64,000 bases of DNA from Cystobasidiopsis lactophilus (Eukaryota > Basidiomycota > Agaricostilbomycetes > Agaricostilbales > Chionosphaeraceae). Below the pieces are notes generated by a model. It was not told the DNA's origin. It was given only the letters and a program-made list of their open reading frames with translations, and did not search any database. Where the stretch lies: assembly GCA_001599975.1 (NCBI GenBank), contig BCIO01000005.1:1240001-1304000 (forward strand). The letters run 5' to 3'. The position numbers and the translations under genes were made by a program. Within the stretch, counting starts at the first letter, position 1. The number at the start of each line of letters is the position of its first letter. Below, piece by piece: positions 11,881 through 23,700 of this stretch.

Positions 11881-12038
11881 ATGCATCTCCCGCACTTTCA
11901 CCCACCCCCCTTGTATTTTATGACTTTCAAGCCTCAAAAGCCCATTGTGTGTCTGAAAAGATGTGCCCCGAGTTCTGACACCCACTTTGCCTGGCAAAAA
12001 AAGTCGTTTCGTGCATGATTTCATAAAGATGATACAAG

Positions 12039-15000
12039 TTATAGGTCCCGCTGCACGTCTCGGTTGAACAGGCCTTTTAGGCGGCGCAGGTCGAACTTTT
12101 GGCCGTCGCCTTGCTGCATCGAACCCGGCTTGGCCGAGTCTGCGAACGACACGCTCTTGGGTAAGGTGGTCTGCGGGTTGGGCGTATTGGCTCGTGAGGG
12201 GTCCGCCGAGCCATCCCTCGAGCCGGCGGAGAGCATGGTGAAGCCGCCGAAGAAGGACGTGCTCGCCATCGACGGCGACTGGGGCGCGCCGAGGAGGTGG
12301 GAGGAGGCCGCGTTGGGGTCCATGTCGATCTGCGTCAGGAAAGAAGAGTCGGCCAGCTCGGACATGGTGGACGTCTTGGCCAGAAAGATGTCCAGCAGCG
12401 AGCTTTGGTCTGTTCGGCGCACGCCCTGTTCGCAACCCAACACCACCAAATGAGCTTCGCGTCATCTGAGACTAGTGCTAAGGGCACAAACCTTGAGGTC
12501 GAGCATCTTTTGGAAGTCGGAGAAGGATTGGGACGGGATGAGCGCCAAGTAGTGCAAGACGAATTGCTCCGGTGGCTGTAGAGGAAAGCGATGGGTAAGA
12601 TGAAGCATCTGTGAGAAATCAGCCAGCCACTTACATCTTCTGGCGTCATTATGCCTTTGAGGAGCGTCTCCAGCTTGGCTACGTTCTTATTGACGTATCT
12701 CGAGTAGCTGTGGGCGACAGTCAGATTTATCACGGCGACGAGATGAAGTGAAGACAGCGACCCACGTTGCATTGCTCCCAGATGTCTTGGTGAACGTTTG
12801 CGGCAAGGTCATCAGGCAGTTCTTGAGCGCGCGAAGGTCCAGCAACATCTGCTCGCTGCCGGTGGCGGAGATTGGCCGACAGCGGACGATCGATTGGGTG
12901 AACTTGGCAATGATCAGCCTGTCCACATCGCGGCAAGACTTGATTAAGTCGAAGAACGGAATCAAGGGATGCCAGACACGAACCCGACGACATGGTCCGC
13001 AAAGCTGCGGATGTATTTCCGATGCTCGACCTTGGACTTGACAACGTCCACCACGCTTTCGATGGCTCGGACCAGGTCCGCCACATAGGTGGACTCGGAC
13101 GAGACCAGCTCGGTGTCCTTCCAAGGGCTGCGAGACATGAGGGTGAAGGCCGGCTCGACGGTGAACTCGAGCTCGTTGAGGAGGGAGGCGACGGCTGCGG
13201 CGATGGTGCTGTGCAAATAAGACAGTCCAATGAGCCGATTTAAGGCAAAAGTGGAAGGCAGACGCACGCAAAAAAGATCTCCTTCTCCGACTCGAGCGAA
13301 ACGCGCTCCTTCAAATCGGGATGGATCCGCTCTTTGAGTCGTTCTTCCAGCTGTGAAGCAACCAAGCCTCGGACTCAATCTACCGGACAGATAAAGCGCG
13401 GCGGTCGCTCACCTGGGACGCGGTCTCAGCGCAAAAGTCGGCGGTGTTGATCACATAGCACGCAGTGTGAACTTCGTTGAGGTTTGGCCTGGAGTCGCCA
13501 CTCGATCTTCGAACATCTCTAGGTGGACTGTAAGCCGAGATTTAGAGCCAAGCTGGAAACAGCAAAAGTGAAGCATCCGCCTTACTTCAAGCTGGCCGCC
13601 AGCACCTCTTCAGAGTAGGCCTTGAGCCACTTCTTGAACACGCCGACCATGTCGAGGAACGGGCTCTTGGTGCTGAGCTGGGCGCACTTCTCGAGCGTCT
13701 CGCTGTAGAAGTAGAACAGCTCGGTTGCTGAGGGCAGGATGGCCGACTTGGACTCGGGGTCGATGTAGGTAAAGGATCGATTCGCTTTGAAGTTGGAAAC
13801 CATCTCGTGGATAGCTCTGTCGATTTCAGCAGCCTGGAAATCAGCGGGGAAGCTGATGAAAGGGAGAGCACCACCGACCTATCCTGAGCGTCGACGAAAA
13901 TGCTCAAGTACGGCTCGAACACGCTAGAGATGGGCGAAGGTTGCCCAATGACAAGAGGAGCCAGTGCTATTAGCTTGTCGAACTGTGCGGATGGAGCTTT
14001 TGATCAGGTCATGAAGCCTGATTTAAAGGCACGAGCAAAACGCACCGGCATGCTGAACCGAGTGGACATCTCCTTCTCAAAGTCGACCGTCGCTTGCAAG
14101 CTTTCCAAGAGCAGGCCGACCGTGAGCGAGTTGGCGGATTTGGACAGCACCGACCGCACGTCGTCTCTGTACAACAAGTCGAACTGATCAGCTGTCCTTC
14201 CAGCTTGGGTTGAAGTTCTCGTACCTTGTTTGATATGCAAAAGCACCAAGCAACACGGCCCCGACTTTCCAGTCCGGCGGGAAAACCGAGGCGTGCTCCT
14301 CCTCGAACGTCTTGAGCAGCTTGCGACACCAGCCGTAGCGCCTGGCAACGTTGTCCAGGTGGCCGGCCTCGTTGTTGGGCGGGAAGAGCCGCTTGTAATC
14401 TTTGATTTGCATGGCCGTGTACCAGTCCAAAAGGCTCTTTCTGTTGGCGTGGAACGAAAGCAGGAGAAGAATGAGACGGATCATCTCAGGTAGGGAAAGC
14501 CACCGACTTTGCTTCTTCCCCTAGCGCATCCACGACCAGACAAGCTTCAGCCAAGCTGTTATTTCGCAGCGTCTTGTGCTGGTCTGAACTGAATCTGTAT
14601 GCCCAGGGAGTCCCTCCTTATTGAGGTCGACTCATCAATATGGTGAAGGCAAGGGGGGCATACGCAGCTCTGAAATCCGTCATGACCTGCTCCCTGAGAA
14701 TCGCTTGGACGTCCTGGATGCCTTTGAACAGGCTGTTGATCCGCTCTATTGCTGTATAAGACTTGAAATATGCTTGGAGCTGCTTGATGGCCTGCATGTC
14801 TCTGACTCGATGAGTATAGAAGAGTACTAGAGCGAATCAGGAAGACTTGCGAGCAGTGATTGGGCCGTCTCCTTGTAGCGCTTGGCTCTTGCCAATCTGG
14901 TGAGCTGGTCGAACCCATTGACTGTGCAACATGCCCCCATACTTAGAATCAGACAGGCTGCTTCATAGGTAGTGACAATACTGCGCACCTAGCATCTGGA

Positions 15001-15470
15001 AGCGCTTGACGCCGGTCATGCTGGACACGATGTTGCGCTTGGCGAGGTCGAGCGTCTTGATGTCCCTCGTGATCTCGCGGACGACGACCTCGGCCTCTGT
15101 GGCGCCGGAGGTCAAGTGGCTGATCTGGGTGAACAGGTCGCCGATGAGCTCCTGCAGCTGGGCCATGCGCTCCACGTCCTGGGCCGAGGTGGCCGCCAGC
15201 TGGACCTCGAGCGAGTGCATGTCCCGCCTGAGGACGGCGATCTGCTGCTCTATCTTCAGGTGCACCACTTCCAGCGAGCCCATAGACGCCTCTGTGCGCA
15301 GCCGTCAGCCAGCGTGCAAGGCTGCATGACAGGGGAAGACGGGGAGCACCATCTGGGAAGAGCGCGTTCAGAGCGTGCTCGACGCTGAAGGCGGAATCCA
15401 GCGCATCCAGCTCGTTGGTGTGGCCGAGGATGCCATTCAAGCCAAGCAAGATCTCAGTGGGCAAGGCCAT
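12039..15470 (-). CDS. VPS53: GARP/EARP tethering complex subunit Vps53
   Basis: Tethers endosome-derived vesicles at the trans-Golgi. The N-terminal part reads AFSVEHALNALFPD, then GSLEVVHLKIEQQIAVLRRD (coiled coil) and VVREITRDIKTLDLAKRNI, a close match to the conserved Vps53 N-domain. Further on, RKSLLDWYTAMQIKDYKRLF, LDNVARRYGWCRKLLKTFEEE and FPPDWKVG are strongly conserved family blocks. The C-terminal part is Ser/Pro-rich (SMASTSFFGGF..., NTPNPQTTLPKSVSF) and ends DVQRDL. Roughly ten introns. The ATG at 15468-15470 is the first in frame; the frame stays open upstream (EEQPPEFLSV), so a further short 5' exon is possible. The promoter is shared with the SHB17-like gene (about 215 bp). Confidence 0.93.
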
Positions 15471-15686
15471 CACTGAGAGGAACTCAGGCGGCTGCTCCTC
15501 GACAACTACGCTCTTCCGCAGACGGTGACTTGGCTCTCTCCCGGCTTTTGGGTTCTGCTTTGTCCTGCTTCAAGTTGGTTGCTCAGAATGATTCCTGAAT
15601 GCCCTGCACGATGCCCAAAACTGCCTTGGAACAGAGTCTGCTCGTAACACCATCGGCTTCATTTGCGCCTGACTTGACAGCAAATC

Positions 15687-16749
15687 ATGCCGCGCCTTCC
15701 CAGAGTCTACATCCTCCGCCATGGCGAGAGTGAGTGATTTCCATCTTCGTCCACTATGCCACCGGGCGAAGCTGACCATGGCGTCCCTCAAAAGCTGAGT
15801 GGTCCATCTCTGGCCAGCATGTAACACCACGTTCGCCTTTCTCCTGGATGTCAGACGCTAACTTGAAGCCCGGATCAGACTGGAATCTCGGATATACCGC
15901 TAACAGCAAAGGGCGTCCAAATGATCAAGGACGTAGCGCCGACTTATGCCGGCAAGGGCAAGCTGCTCTGCCCGCTCACCATCAACACCATCTTCCTTTC
16001 TCCGAGATCAAGAGGTGAGAAGCCTGTCGCTACCTAAATCAGCAGCATAGATGCTTCATTGATCTCGTCTGGCTCGCACAGCCCAAAAGACCTTCGAACT
16101 CCTCAACGCCGCCTCTGACGTCCCCTTCAAAAACCCTCAGACCACCATCACCACCACGGAAGATGTCGGAGAGTGGAAGTACGGTGACTATGAAGGGTCC
16201 GTGAATTTCGTCGACGACAGCTTTGATTGGCCAAGCTGACAACTCGGGGTCCCGGACAGGCTAAAGACGGAGGAAATCCGAGCGAGGAACCCCAACTGGT
16301 GGATCTGGACCGATGTGCGCTTTCTTTTCCCCCCAGTGCGCGAGTGGGCTCCTTGACGAGAAGGCGGACAGGGCTGCCCGAACGGCGAGTCCGTGGAGGA
16401 AATGACCACCCGGGTGGACCGCGTCATCGACCAGATCGTGGCCATCCATGACACCTACATCGACCGGCTCAAGAAGAAGGAGGTCAAGCCGGAAGAGCAC
16501 GGCGCCGACGTGCTCATCGTCAGCCATGGCCACTTTTCCCGCTGTACGTTCTTGACCACCTTCGAAGTTCACTTCTGAATTGAGCTCACCGAACGGACAG
16601 GCTTCATTGCTCGGTGGAACAAGCTGCTACTGTCAAAAGGCGAGACCCTGGTTACCGACCCCGGCTCGCTCCAAGTCTTGGGCTATCAGCACCACAACGT
16701 CGAGGAGCGGAGCTTGCTGGGCCTCAACCTGCACTCCTACTTGCTATAG
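15687..16749 (+). CDS. SHB17: Histidine-phosphatase family; sedoheptulose-1,7-bisphosphatase-like
   Basis: Shb17 in yeast dephosphorylates sedoheptulose-1,7-bisphosphate, feeding the riboneogenesis branch of the pentose phosphate pathway. The ATG at 15687 gives MPRLPRVYILRHGE, the phospho-His motif. A 26-nt exon (15795-15820) adds TEWSISGQH, and the next exon (from 15879) TGISDIPLTAKG. Then LSPRSRAQKTFELL, EWKYGDYEGL, WWIWTDGCPNGESVEEM and the second catalytic His in LIVSHGHFSR. RHGETEW...GQHTG, DGCPNGES and SHGH match the Shb17/phosphoglycerate-mutase-like group. The frame ends HSYLL at 16749. At least five introns, with short first exons. Substrate assignment is by resemblance only. Confidence 0.87.
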
Positions 16750-17385
16750 CCTTCCTATTAGTAACGCACACACCCATAACTTAGACATGCATGTTGCCAC
16801 CCATATACGGTCGATTTTCGGTGATCACAAGCCGACATTGTTTTGCGCTTGCTCCACCGCCGCGTGACGCTGCTCGTTTCTGCTCGAGTGAACCCAGTCT
16901 TGCTCCTCTCCCCGTGTTGCTCTTTGTACTGTTGCGGATATCAGGGCCGTCTGCTTTGACAATGTAGCGAATGTCGATCCATCGCTCGCTCACGGCGCGT
17001 GAACAGGTGTTCGGAGTCGAAGTCCGGACGACCTTGGCTCGTTCTCCCAGCTTGTTCCTGTCGGCAGACCGTATCAACCGCGCGAAACGTTTTCTTTGGC
17101 ACACCAAGCCCTGCGCGAATCTGCGCTTCTTCATGAACCGGCAACCCGGCGACCAACATCGTTGTTGTGGTTGGTCACCAAGTCCTTTCGCGGAACAGAG
17201 CCGAGCTGGGCGTGCAGATCAATTCGCGATGTTGAGCGATGTTGACTCGAATAATGAAGGAACAGCGTAACTCTATTATAGGTGCCGGCCAGTTTCTTGC
17301 CTCTTGCTTCAACGCAGTGGTCTTCGGCAACTACTAGCCTCACCTACAGTGTCATTCTCTTGAATCTTTCCGCTCCTTTTGATCA
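16750..17385 (+). other. Intergenic, nothing recognised
   Basis: About 635 bp between the SHB17-like stop and the start of the PI-PLC-like gene. It should include a 3' UTR and the PLC promoter. The open frames here look like chance. Confidence 0.5.
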
Positions 17386-19067
17386 ATGTTGGTCGCCCCT
17401 CTAGTTCTGGCTCTCTGCTGCCTGCTGCCGGCCACTGGTGCCAAAGCGCCCGCCTCCGCCGCCAACCAAAACAAATGCCTGGTCACCGAAGCTGACGCTT
17501 TGGCGTTCTTGAGCAAGCCTGACGTTGATATACCTTGGACTGGTTATCAGAAGCACTTTCCGAAGAAGATTTCAAAGCCCAAGCCGCTGTCGAAGAAGCG
17601 TTCACTGGACAAGCGGGCTGCGGCGGTGTTTGACAGAGGCAATTGGATGGCCTACCAGGATGGCACCAAACTCATCACTGAGCTCAACATTCCTGGTCTG
17701 TGTCTAAATCACCAAAACCGATACAGTTACTGACCTCTGGGCGAAAACAGGCACTCACGACTCTGCGACTCCCGGGACAGTATGTCTTGCTGCCAATGAC
17801 CTCGGATGAAGCTCCCATCTGATCTGTTCCTTGCTGAACTTAGTACCAATGGGCCGTGTATCAATGGACGGTGACTCAAGACTACTCTGTACAAGGCCAG
17901 TTGTACTCGGGAATCCGCTTCCTGGACCTCCGCGCTGGCTATGCAAATGGAGACGAGCGCTTATGGATGTACCACTGCACGTTTGATGTAATCGCTGCTT
18001 TCAAACTCTCGCTCAAAGCAAACACAGCTGCTGTTCAGCTCAATGATGACGACCGCAACCCCAAGCTACTCCAGGGCGAGTTTGGTGTCATATACGATTT
18101 CTTGAGAACCTACAAGGTAACGTACCCCCTCATTCAAGTATCCCAGAAGCGCCCTGCTGACCATCCTATAGGGCGAAACCGTCATTGTCTCCGTCAAAGA
18201 AGACCACAGGGCCGATAATGTCCACCAAAGTTTTGCCGCAGACGTAGTGAACCTCATCAACAAGAACCCCGACATGTGGTGTAAGCAAGACTGGGCCAAG
18301 ACTGGCCCTCCCACCCTCAATCAATGTCGAGGCAAGGCGATCTTGTTCGCCCGCTTCGAATGGGACAAGGAAACGCCCTTCGGTCTGACCCTTGGAGGTG
18401 GCAGCTGGAACGGCCACGAGAACCCGGATCGCGCAGTCTACAGTGAGGATGCCATTTCCCTGCATGTGAAACCCTGCTAACGCCGTCTTCGACCAGGCTA
18501 CGGCAAGGGCTCCGTCATCGTCCAAGACCGCTACGAAGTCGACAACGACGGCGACACAAACGCAGCAGTAAACTTCAAATACGAAAAGTGGGTCGGCCCC
18601 GTCCGAGAAGCTTTCGTGAACAAGGACAAGGCAAGCCTAGCGAACCACCGAAGCTCTTCACCAGCTCACCGTTAGGCATTCAGAACAACAATATGAACGT
18701 TCGAATCAACTTCTCAAGCGGGTACCAGTATAGAGGCTTCTGGAGTGCCAAAACTACCCCCGCGGTGCGTCCATCCGCCACTTAGTTGACAGGAATGAAG
18801 TGCTCACGATTTGGCCGAACTCGCAGACTCTGGCCAAAGGCAATGGCGAAGATCTTGGCGTCAATCAGAGGATGGGCATCGTTCTTGGTGACCAAGCCAA
18901 GGGCAAATCGCCGTTCGGCATCAATGGTCAGTCCTACTTTTCACTACCGCCAAATTGTGCTAACGTCCAGTTCGGCAGTCATGGACTTCAGCAGCTTCCC
19001 AGAGGATCTCGTCTACAAAGTCATCTACGCCAACGACAAGAACCCTCCTCAGTTCACTAACAAATGA
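17386..19067 (+). CDS. Secreted PI-PLC X-domain phosphodiesterase-like protein
   Basis: The ATG at 17386 gives a signal peptide (MLVAPLVLALCCLLPATGAKA), then a basic propeptide-like stretch (KPKPLSKKRSLDKR) that could be a Kex2 site. The catalytic X-domain follows: ITELNIPGTHDSATPG (first His), GIRFLDLRAGYANGDERLW with MYHCTFD (second His), FLRTYKGETVIVSVKEDH, RGKAILFARFEW. This is the bacterial-type PI-PLC fold found in fungal secreted proteins. The C-terminal exons read MNVRINFSSGYQYRGFW, NEVLTIWPNSQTLAKG and VMDFSSFPEDLVYKVIYAND, stop at 19067. At least seven introns. The junctions near 18640 and 18750-18800 do not join cleanly in any simple gt-ag choice I tried; either an unusual intron or an indel is possible. 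Likely acts outside the cell on inositol lipids (inference). Confidence 0.82.
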
Positions 19068-19269
19068 TCGGCCGCCTCTTTTGCCACCGGCCTTCTTCCC
19101 ATCCGTTTCGATCTTTCGCTTTCTTAGCCTTGATTCTGGAACCATTTCTTACCATAGACTATGAATTGCCAAGCTTTGGCGTCCCAACTTAACCACAAAT
19201 GGTTTGCATGAGCCTGTCTGGGCCTCCGGCGGCATCACCTCTTCCTCAGCCTGAGCGACCTGCTGAGCA

Positions 19270-20656
19270 ATGGCCGACCTCCCAGAGAAGCGAATCGTCA
19301 GCCAGGCCTCTTTGGACGCTTTCCTGAGCTCTCAAACGCACGCGGACATTGTCGAGTTCATCGAAGCCTTGAACGGAGCTTGCGCGGGCGTCAAGACGAG
19401 CGCAGAGTGCCCCGAGTCGCCCGTCGTCCTCGCCATCCTCCAGATCCTCGCTCAAGTCTCAGACTTGGTTCAGAGCACGCCGCCGGTCGACAACGCCCAG
19501 TCGCGCTTTGGCAACCCGGCCTTCAAGACCTTCTATGACAAGCTCGCCCTCGAGTCGCCCGCTTACCTGGCCGCCATCCCCGGCCTGGACCAGCAGCGCA
19601 TCCCAGAGCTGGCCGTCTACTTCAACGAGTCGTGGGGCAACAGGGAGCGCATCGACTACGGCTCGGGGATGGAGCTCAACTTCTTGTGCTGGTTGCTCTG
19701 CCTTCACAAGCTCGGCCTGCTGCAGGAGGAGGACTACAAGGCCGTCGTGATCAAGGTGTTCTGGACGTACCTGTTGGATATGCGGACCATCCAGAGCACG
19801 TATTGGCTAGAGCCGGCAGGTCAGTTGGAGCCCTCCCTCTCGTTCGAACTTCCATTGTGAATGTCTCAAGTTTGGGTCTGGCTGACAGGATCTCATGGCG
19901 TGTGGGGACTTGATGACTACGCATGTACGACTTTGAACCTATATGGACAGATGGGATCCTGCTAACTCATCGACGACAGTCCTGCCATTTCTCTTTGGCG
20001 CCTCGCAATTGAAAGGTGCGTCTTCTCAGACCCTAGCTATACCCCTTTAGCTATATACGCTTAATTCGACACACAGGGCATCGCTACCTACGGCCCAAAT
20101 CCATTCACGACGCCGACATCCTCCACGAATACTCAAAAGACTACATGTACTTGTCCTGCATCCAGTTCAACAACTCGGCAAGTCGCTGCCTGTCCTCTAG
20201 CTCTTTGCCATGTGCTCATGCTCGGTCCTCTTGCAGATCAAGACCGCCTCGCTTCGGTGGCACTCGCCCATGCTGGACGACATCTCTGCGGTCAAGACTT
20301 GGGACAAGACCAACTCGGGCCTGCTGAAGATGTACAAGGCCGAGGTCCTGGCCAAACTACCTGTTGCACAACACATCTACTTTGGTTCCCTGCTGCCCTT
20401 CCCGCTACCCAAAGAAGCCACCAGAGACGAGGACGAGGCGCAGCAGACGGACGAGCACGGCCACGTTCATGTTCGCGGCGAGATGTGGGGAGACTGTTGC
20501 GGGTGAGTTTGGTCTCTTGTTGGCAGTGAGAGACGAGAAGCTCACGGACTCTGCAGCATCAAAGTGCCGGCGGCCTTTGGCGCGGCGCAAGCCGACTCGG
20601 ACAAGCGGGCGAGGGTGCCATTAGGGCCGACCATCAAGCGGGTCCCGTTCGACTGA
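19270..20656 (+). CDS. RRD: PTPA: peptidyl-prolyl isomerase activator of PP2A-type phosphatases
   Basis: PTPA (yeast Rrd1/Rrd2) remodels the active site of PP2A-family catalytic subunits. The ATG at 19270 begins [19 protein letters not shown]. Conserved blocks: [44 protein letters not shown], then across introns [64 protein letters not shown]. It ends with the expected [19 protein letters not shown] and VPFD (20656). Five or so short introns lie in the 3' half; the first exon is long (about 550 bp). It converges on ADE6 with only 78 bp between stops, so the 3' UTRs must nearly or fully overlap. Whether it is the Rrd1 or Rrd2 orthologue is not decided. Confidence 0.95.
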
Positions 20657-20734
20657 AAGTCTGCATTGTATCACTATCAGGAATTGTAGCCAATCATCAC
20701 ATAGCATGGACACTCACTTTCTTGCCACCTTGAC

Positions 20735-23700
20735 TCATCCAACCCAGAGGCGCGCATTGTGAAAGATGCGGATCCATGGCCCTCGTCCATTCCACCCATT
20801 CGCTTGCTCGCGAGGATACCAAGAGTTGGCCTCGAGCATGGTGGTGCGCTCGGGGTGCGGCATCATGGCCAGCACGCGCCCGTCGGGGCTTTGGATGCCG
20901 GTGAGGCCGTTCGGGCTGCCGTTTGGATTCGCGGGATAGAGTGTGGCCGGCGCTTCGTTGGCTGCTGGGTCGATGTAGCGGACAGCCGCCAGGCCAGCAG
21001 CGGCAAAGTCCTCCTCTGATCCCGAGGTGAAAGTCGCTCGGCCTTCACCATGGGCCACGGCGATGGGCAGCTTGGAGCCGGCCATGTCTCGCAAGAAGAT
21101 GGAGGGCGTGACGGAAGAGGAAGGTGGTGGCGCCAAGACCTCGACCATGCACACTCGCCCCTCGAAGCGCTCCGACTTGTTGGTCTTGAAGTCCGGCCAC
21201 GTCTTGGAGCCGGGAATGATCTCGCGGAGGTGGCTGACGAACTGGCAGCCGTTGCAGACCGCCAAGGTGAAGGTATCCGGGCGCTCGAAGAAGCTGGCAA
21301 ACTCGACCCGGCCAATCTCGTGCAGCAAGATGGACTTGGCCCAGCCCGAGCCGGCACCAAGCACATCGCCGTAGCTGAAGCCACCACAGGCTGCCAATCC
21401 TTTGAATTGAGAGAGCGAAACGGCGCCAGAGAGCACGTCGGACATGTGGACGTCGACCGCGTTGAAGCCGGCGGCCGCGAATGACCAAGCCATCTCGACA
21501 TGCCCGTTCACACCCTGCTCTCTGAGGATGGCGACCTTTGGCCGGTCGTTCAGACTAGTGATCTTCTCCAAGGGAAAAACCTGGCCAGGCTCAAAAGTGA
21601 GCTGGTAGGACAAGCCTGGGTTCTGAGCCCGAGTGTGGGCGACGCGGTCGAACTCTTCCTTCGCCGTGATGGGGTTGTCGCGCAAGCTTTGGATCTTGTA
21701 TGACGTTTCTGACCAGAGATTTTGAAGTTGGGCGAGAGAGGCAGAATACATGAGGGAGCCCTCGTGGATGATGTCGATCGCCGCATCGTCCGTCGACAGC
21801 GCCACATTGCCGATGACGTGCAGAGCAGTCGAAGGGAGGCCAGCTGCCACGAACGTCTGCACGAGCTGGGAGACGTCGGACTGGCGGACTTGAAGGACAG
21901 CGCCAACCTCCTCGTTGAAGAGAGCAGCGAGCGGGTCAGTGTGCGCAATGGCGTCCAAGGAGATTCCGACACCCAACCGGCCAGCAAACGCCATCTCGGC
22001 GATGGTAGTGAACAGGCCGCCGTCGGACCGATCGTGGTAAGCTAGGACCAGGTTGGGGTGGGATTGGCGGATGCTCTGGCACGCTTGGAAGAAGTGCTTG
22101 AGATGCAGCGCGTCCTCGACATCCGGCGCTTCGGTGCCAATCTGCTTGAAAACCTGTGCCAGCGCAGACCCTCCAAGCCGTTGCTTGCCGGAAGCCAGAT
22201 CCACCAAGACCAAAACAGTCGGCCCTCCGGCCTCGACCTCGGTGGCGAGAGCTGGCGTCCAGGTCTTCTCGATGTTGTTGACCGGCGCAAAAGCGGTCAC
22301 GATCAACGACAAGGGGGAAGCCACCGAGTGCGCCTTGCCGTCTTGTTGCCAGCGAGTTTGCATTGACATCGAGTCCTTGCCCACCGGAATGCTGATGCCC
22401 AGCTTGGGGCAGAGGTCGAGACCGACTGCTTGGACCGCGCTGTAAAGGGCTGAGCCTTCGCCAGGGTGACCGGCTGCCGCCATCCAGTTGCAGCTCAGCT
22501 TGACGGCTGCCAGGCTATCGACGTTGGCAGCGGCCAGATTGGTGAGCGACTCTGCGACCGCCATCCTCGCAGAGGCTGCAGCATTGAGCAAGGCCAGAGG
22601 TGTTCGCTCGCCGATGGCCATCGCCTCGCCGGTGAGGACCTCGAAGCCGTACGAGGTGCGGGTGACAGCCACATCGGCGACCGGGACCTGCCACTTGCCC
22701 ACCATCTGATCTCTTGCCACTAGTCCAGTGACCGAGCGATCTCCAATGGTGATAAGGAACGACTTGGAGCCGACGGAAGGAAGCTGGAGGACTCTAGAAA
22801 TGGCGGTGGAGAGGGCGTTGGGGATGGTAGTGTCGGGCTTGAGGTAAGTTTGGAGCGAGCTGTCGAACTGGATCTGGTTCGGCTGGGCGGTCTCGGCGCG
22901 ACGAGACATCTTGGGAGGCTTGCCAAAGAGAATGGGCATGCTGAGGTGGATAGGCTCGTCGCCCAGCAACCGGTCGGTCACGATGAGCTCCTGCTCTTCC
23001 GTTGCCACGCCGACAATGGAGTACGGGCAGCGTTCTCGCTTGGCAATAGCTTCAAAGCGCGCCAGGTAGTCGCCCTTCGGGTTGATGGCCACGACGTAGC
23101 GTTCTTGAGACTCGTTGCACCAGATCTCGAGCGGGCTCATACCGGGGTCGTCGACGAGCACATCCCTGATTTCGAAGCGAGCGCCCAGGCCGGCGTCGTG
23201 CACAAGCTCTGGGAGGGCGTTGGAGATGCCGCCGGCGCCGACGTCGTGGATGGACTGGATGGGATTGTCGTCGCTGGCCGTGCAGGCATTGATCACTTGC
23301 TGGCACCGGCGCTCCATCTCTGCGTTGTCGCGTTGGACAGAGGCAAAGTCGAGCTCGGCGGAGGACGCGCCAGACGACATGGAGGAAGCCGCGCCGCCTC
23401 CCAGCCCGATCAACATGCCCTGCCCGCCCAACACGATGATGGAGGCGCCCGGCGAAATGGTCGACTTGAGCGCGTATTGTGGCCGAACGTTGCCAAGACC
23501 GCCAGCAAGCATGATGGGCTTGTGATAGCCGCGCACTTCAGTCTCCGAAGAAGAGGAAGCCGAAGGGACGGCCTCGCAGAACGTGCGGAAGTAGCCAGTC
23601 AGAGCGGGCCGGCCGAACTCGTTGTTGAAGGTCGCAGCGCCGAGCGGGCCCTCGATCATGATGTCAAGGGCAGAGGCCATGTGGTGAGGTCGACCAAAGT

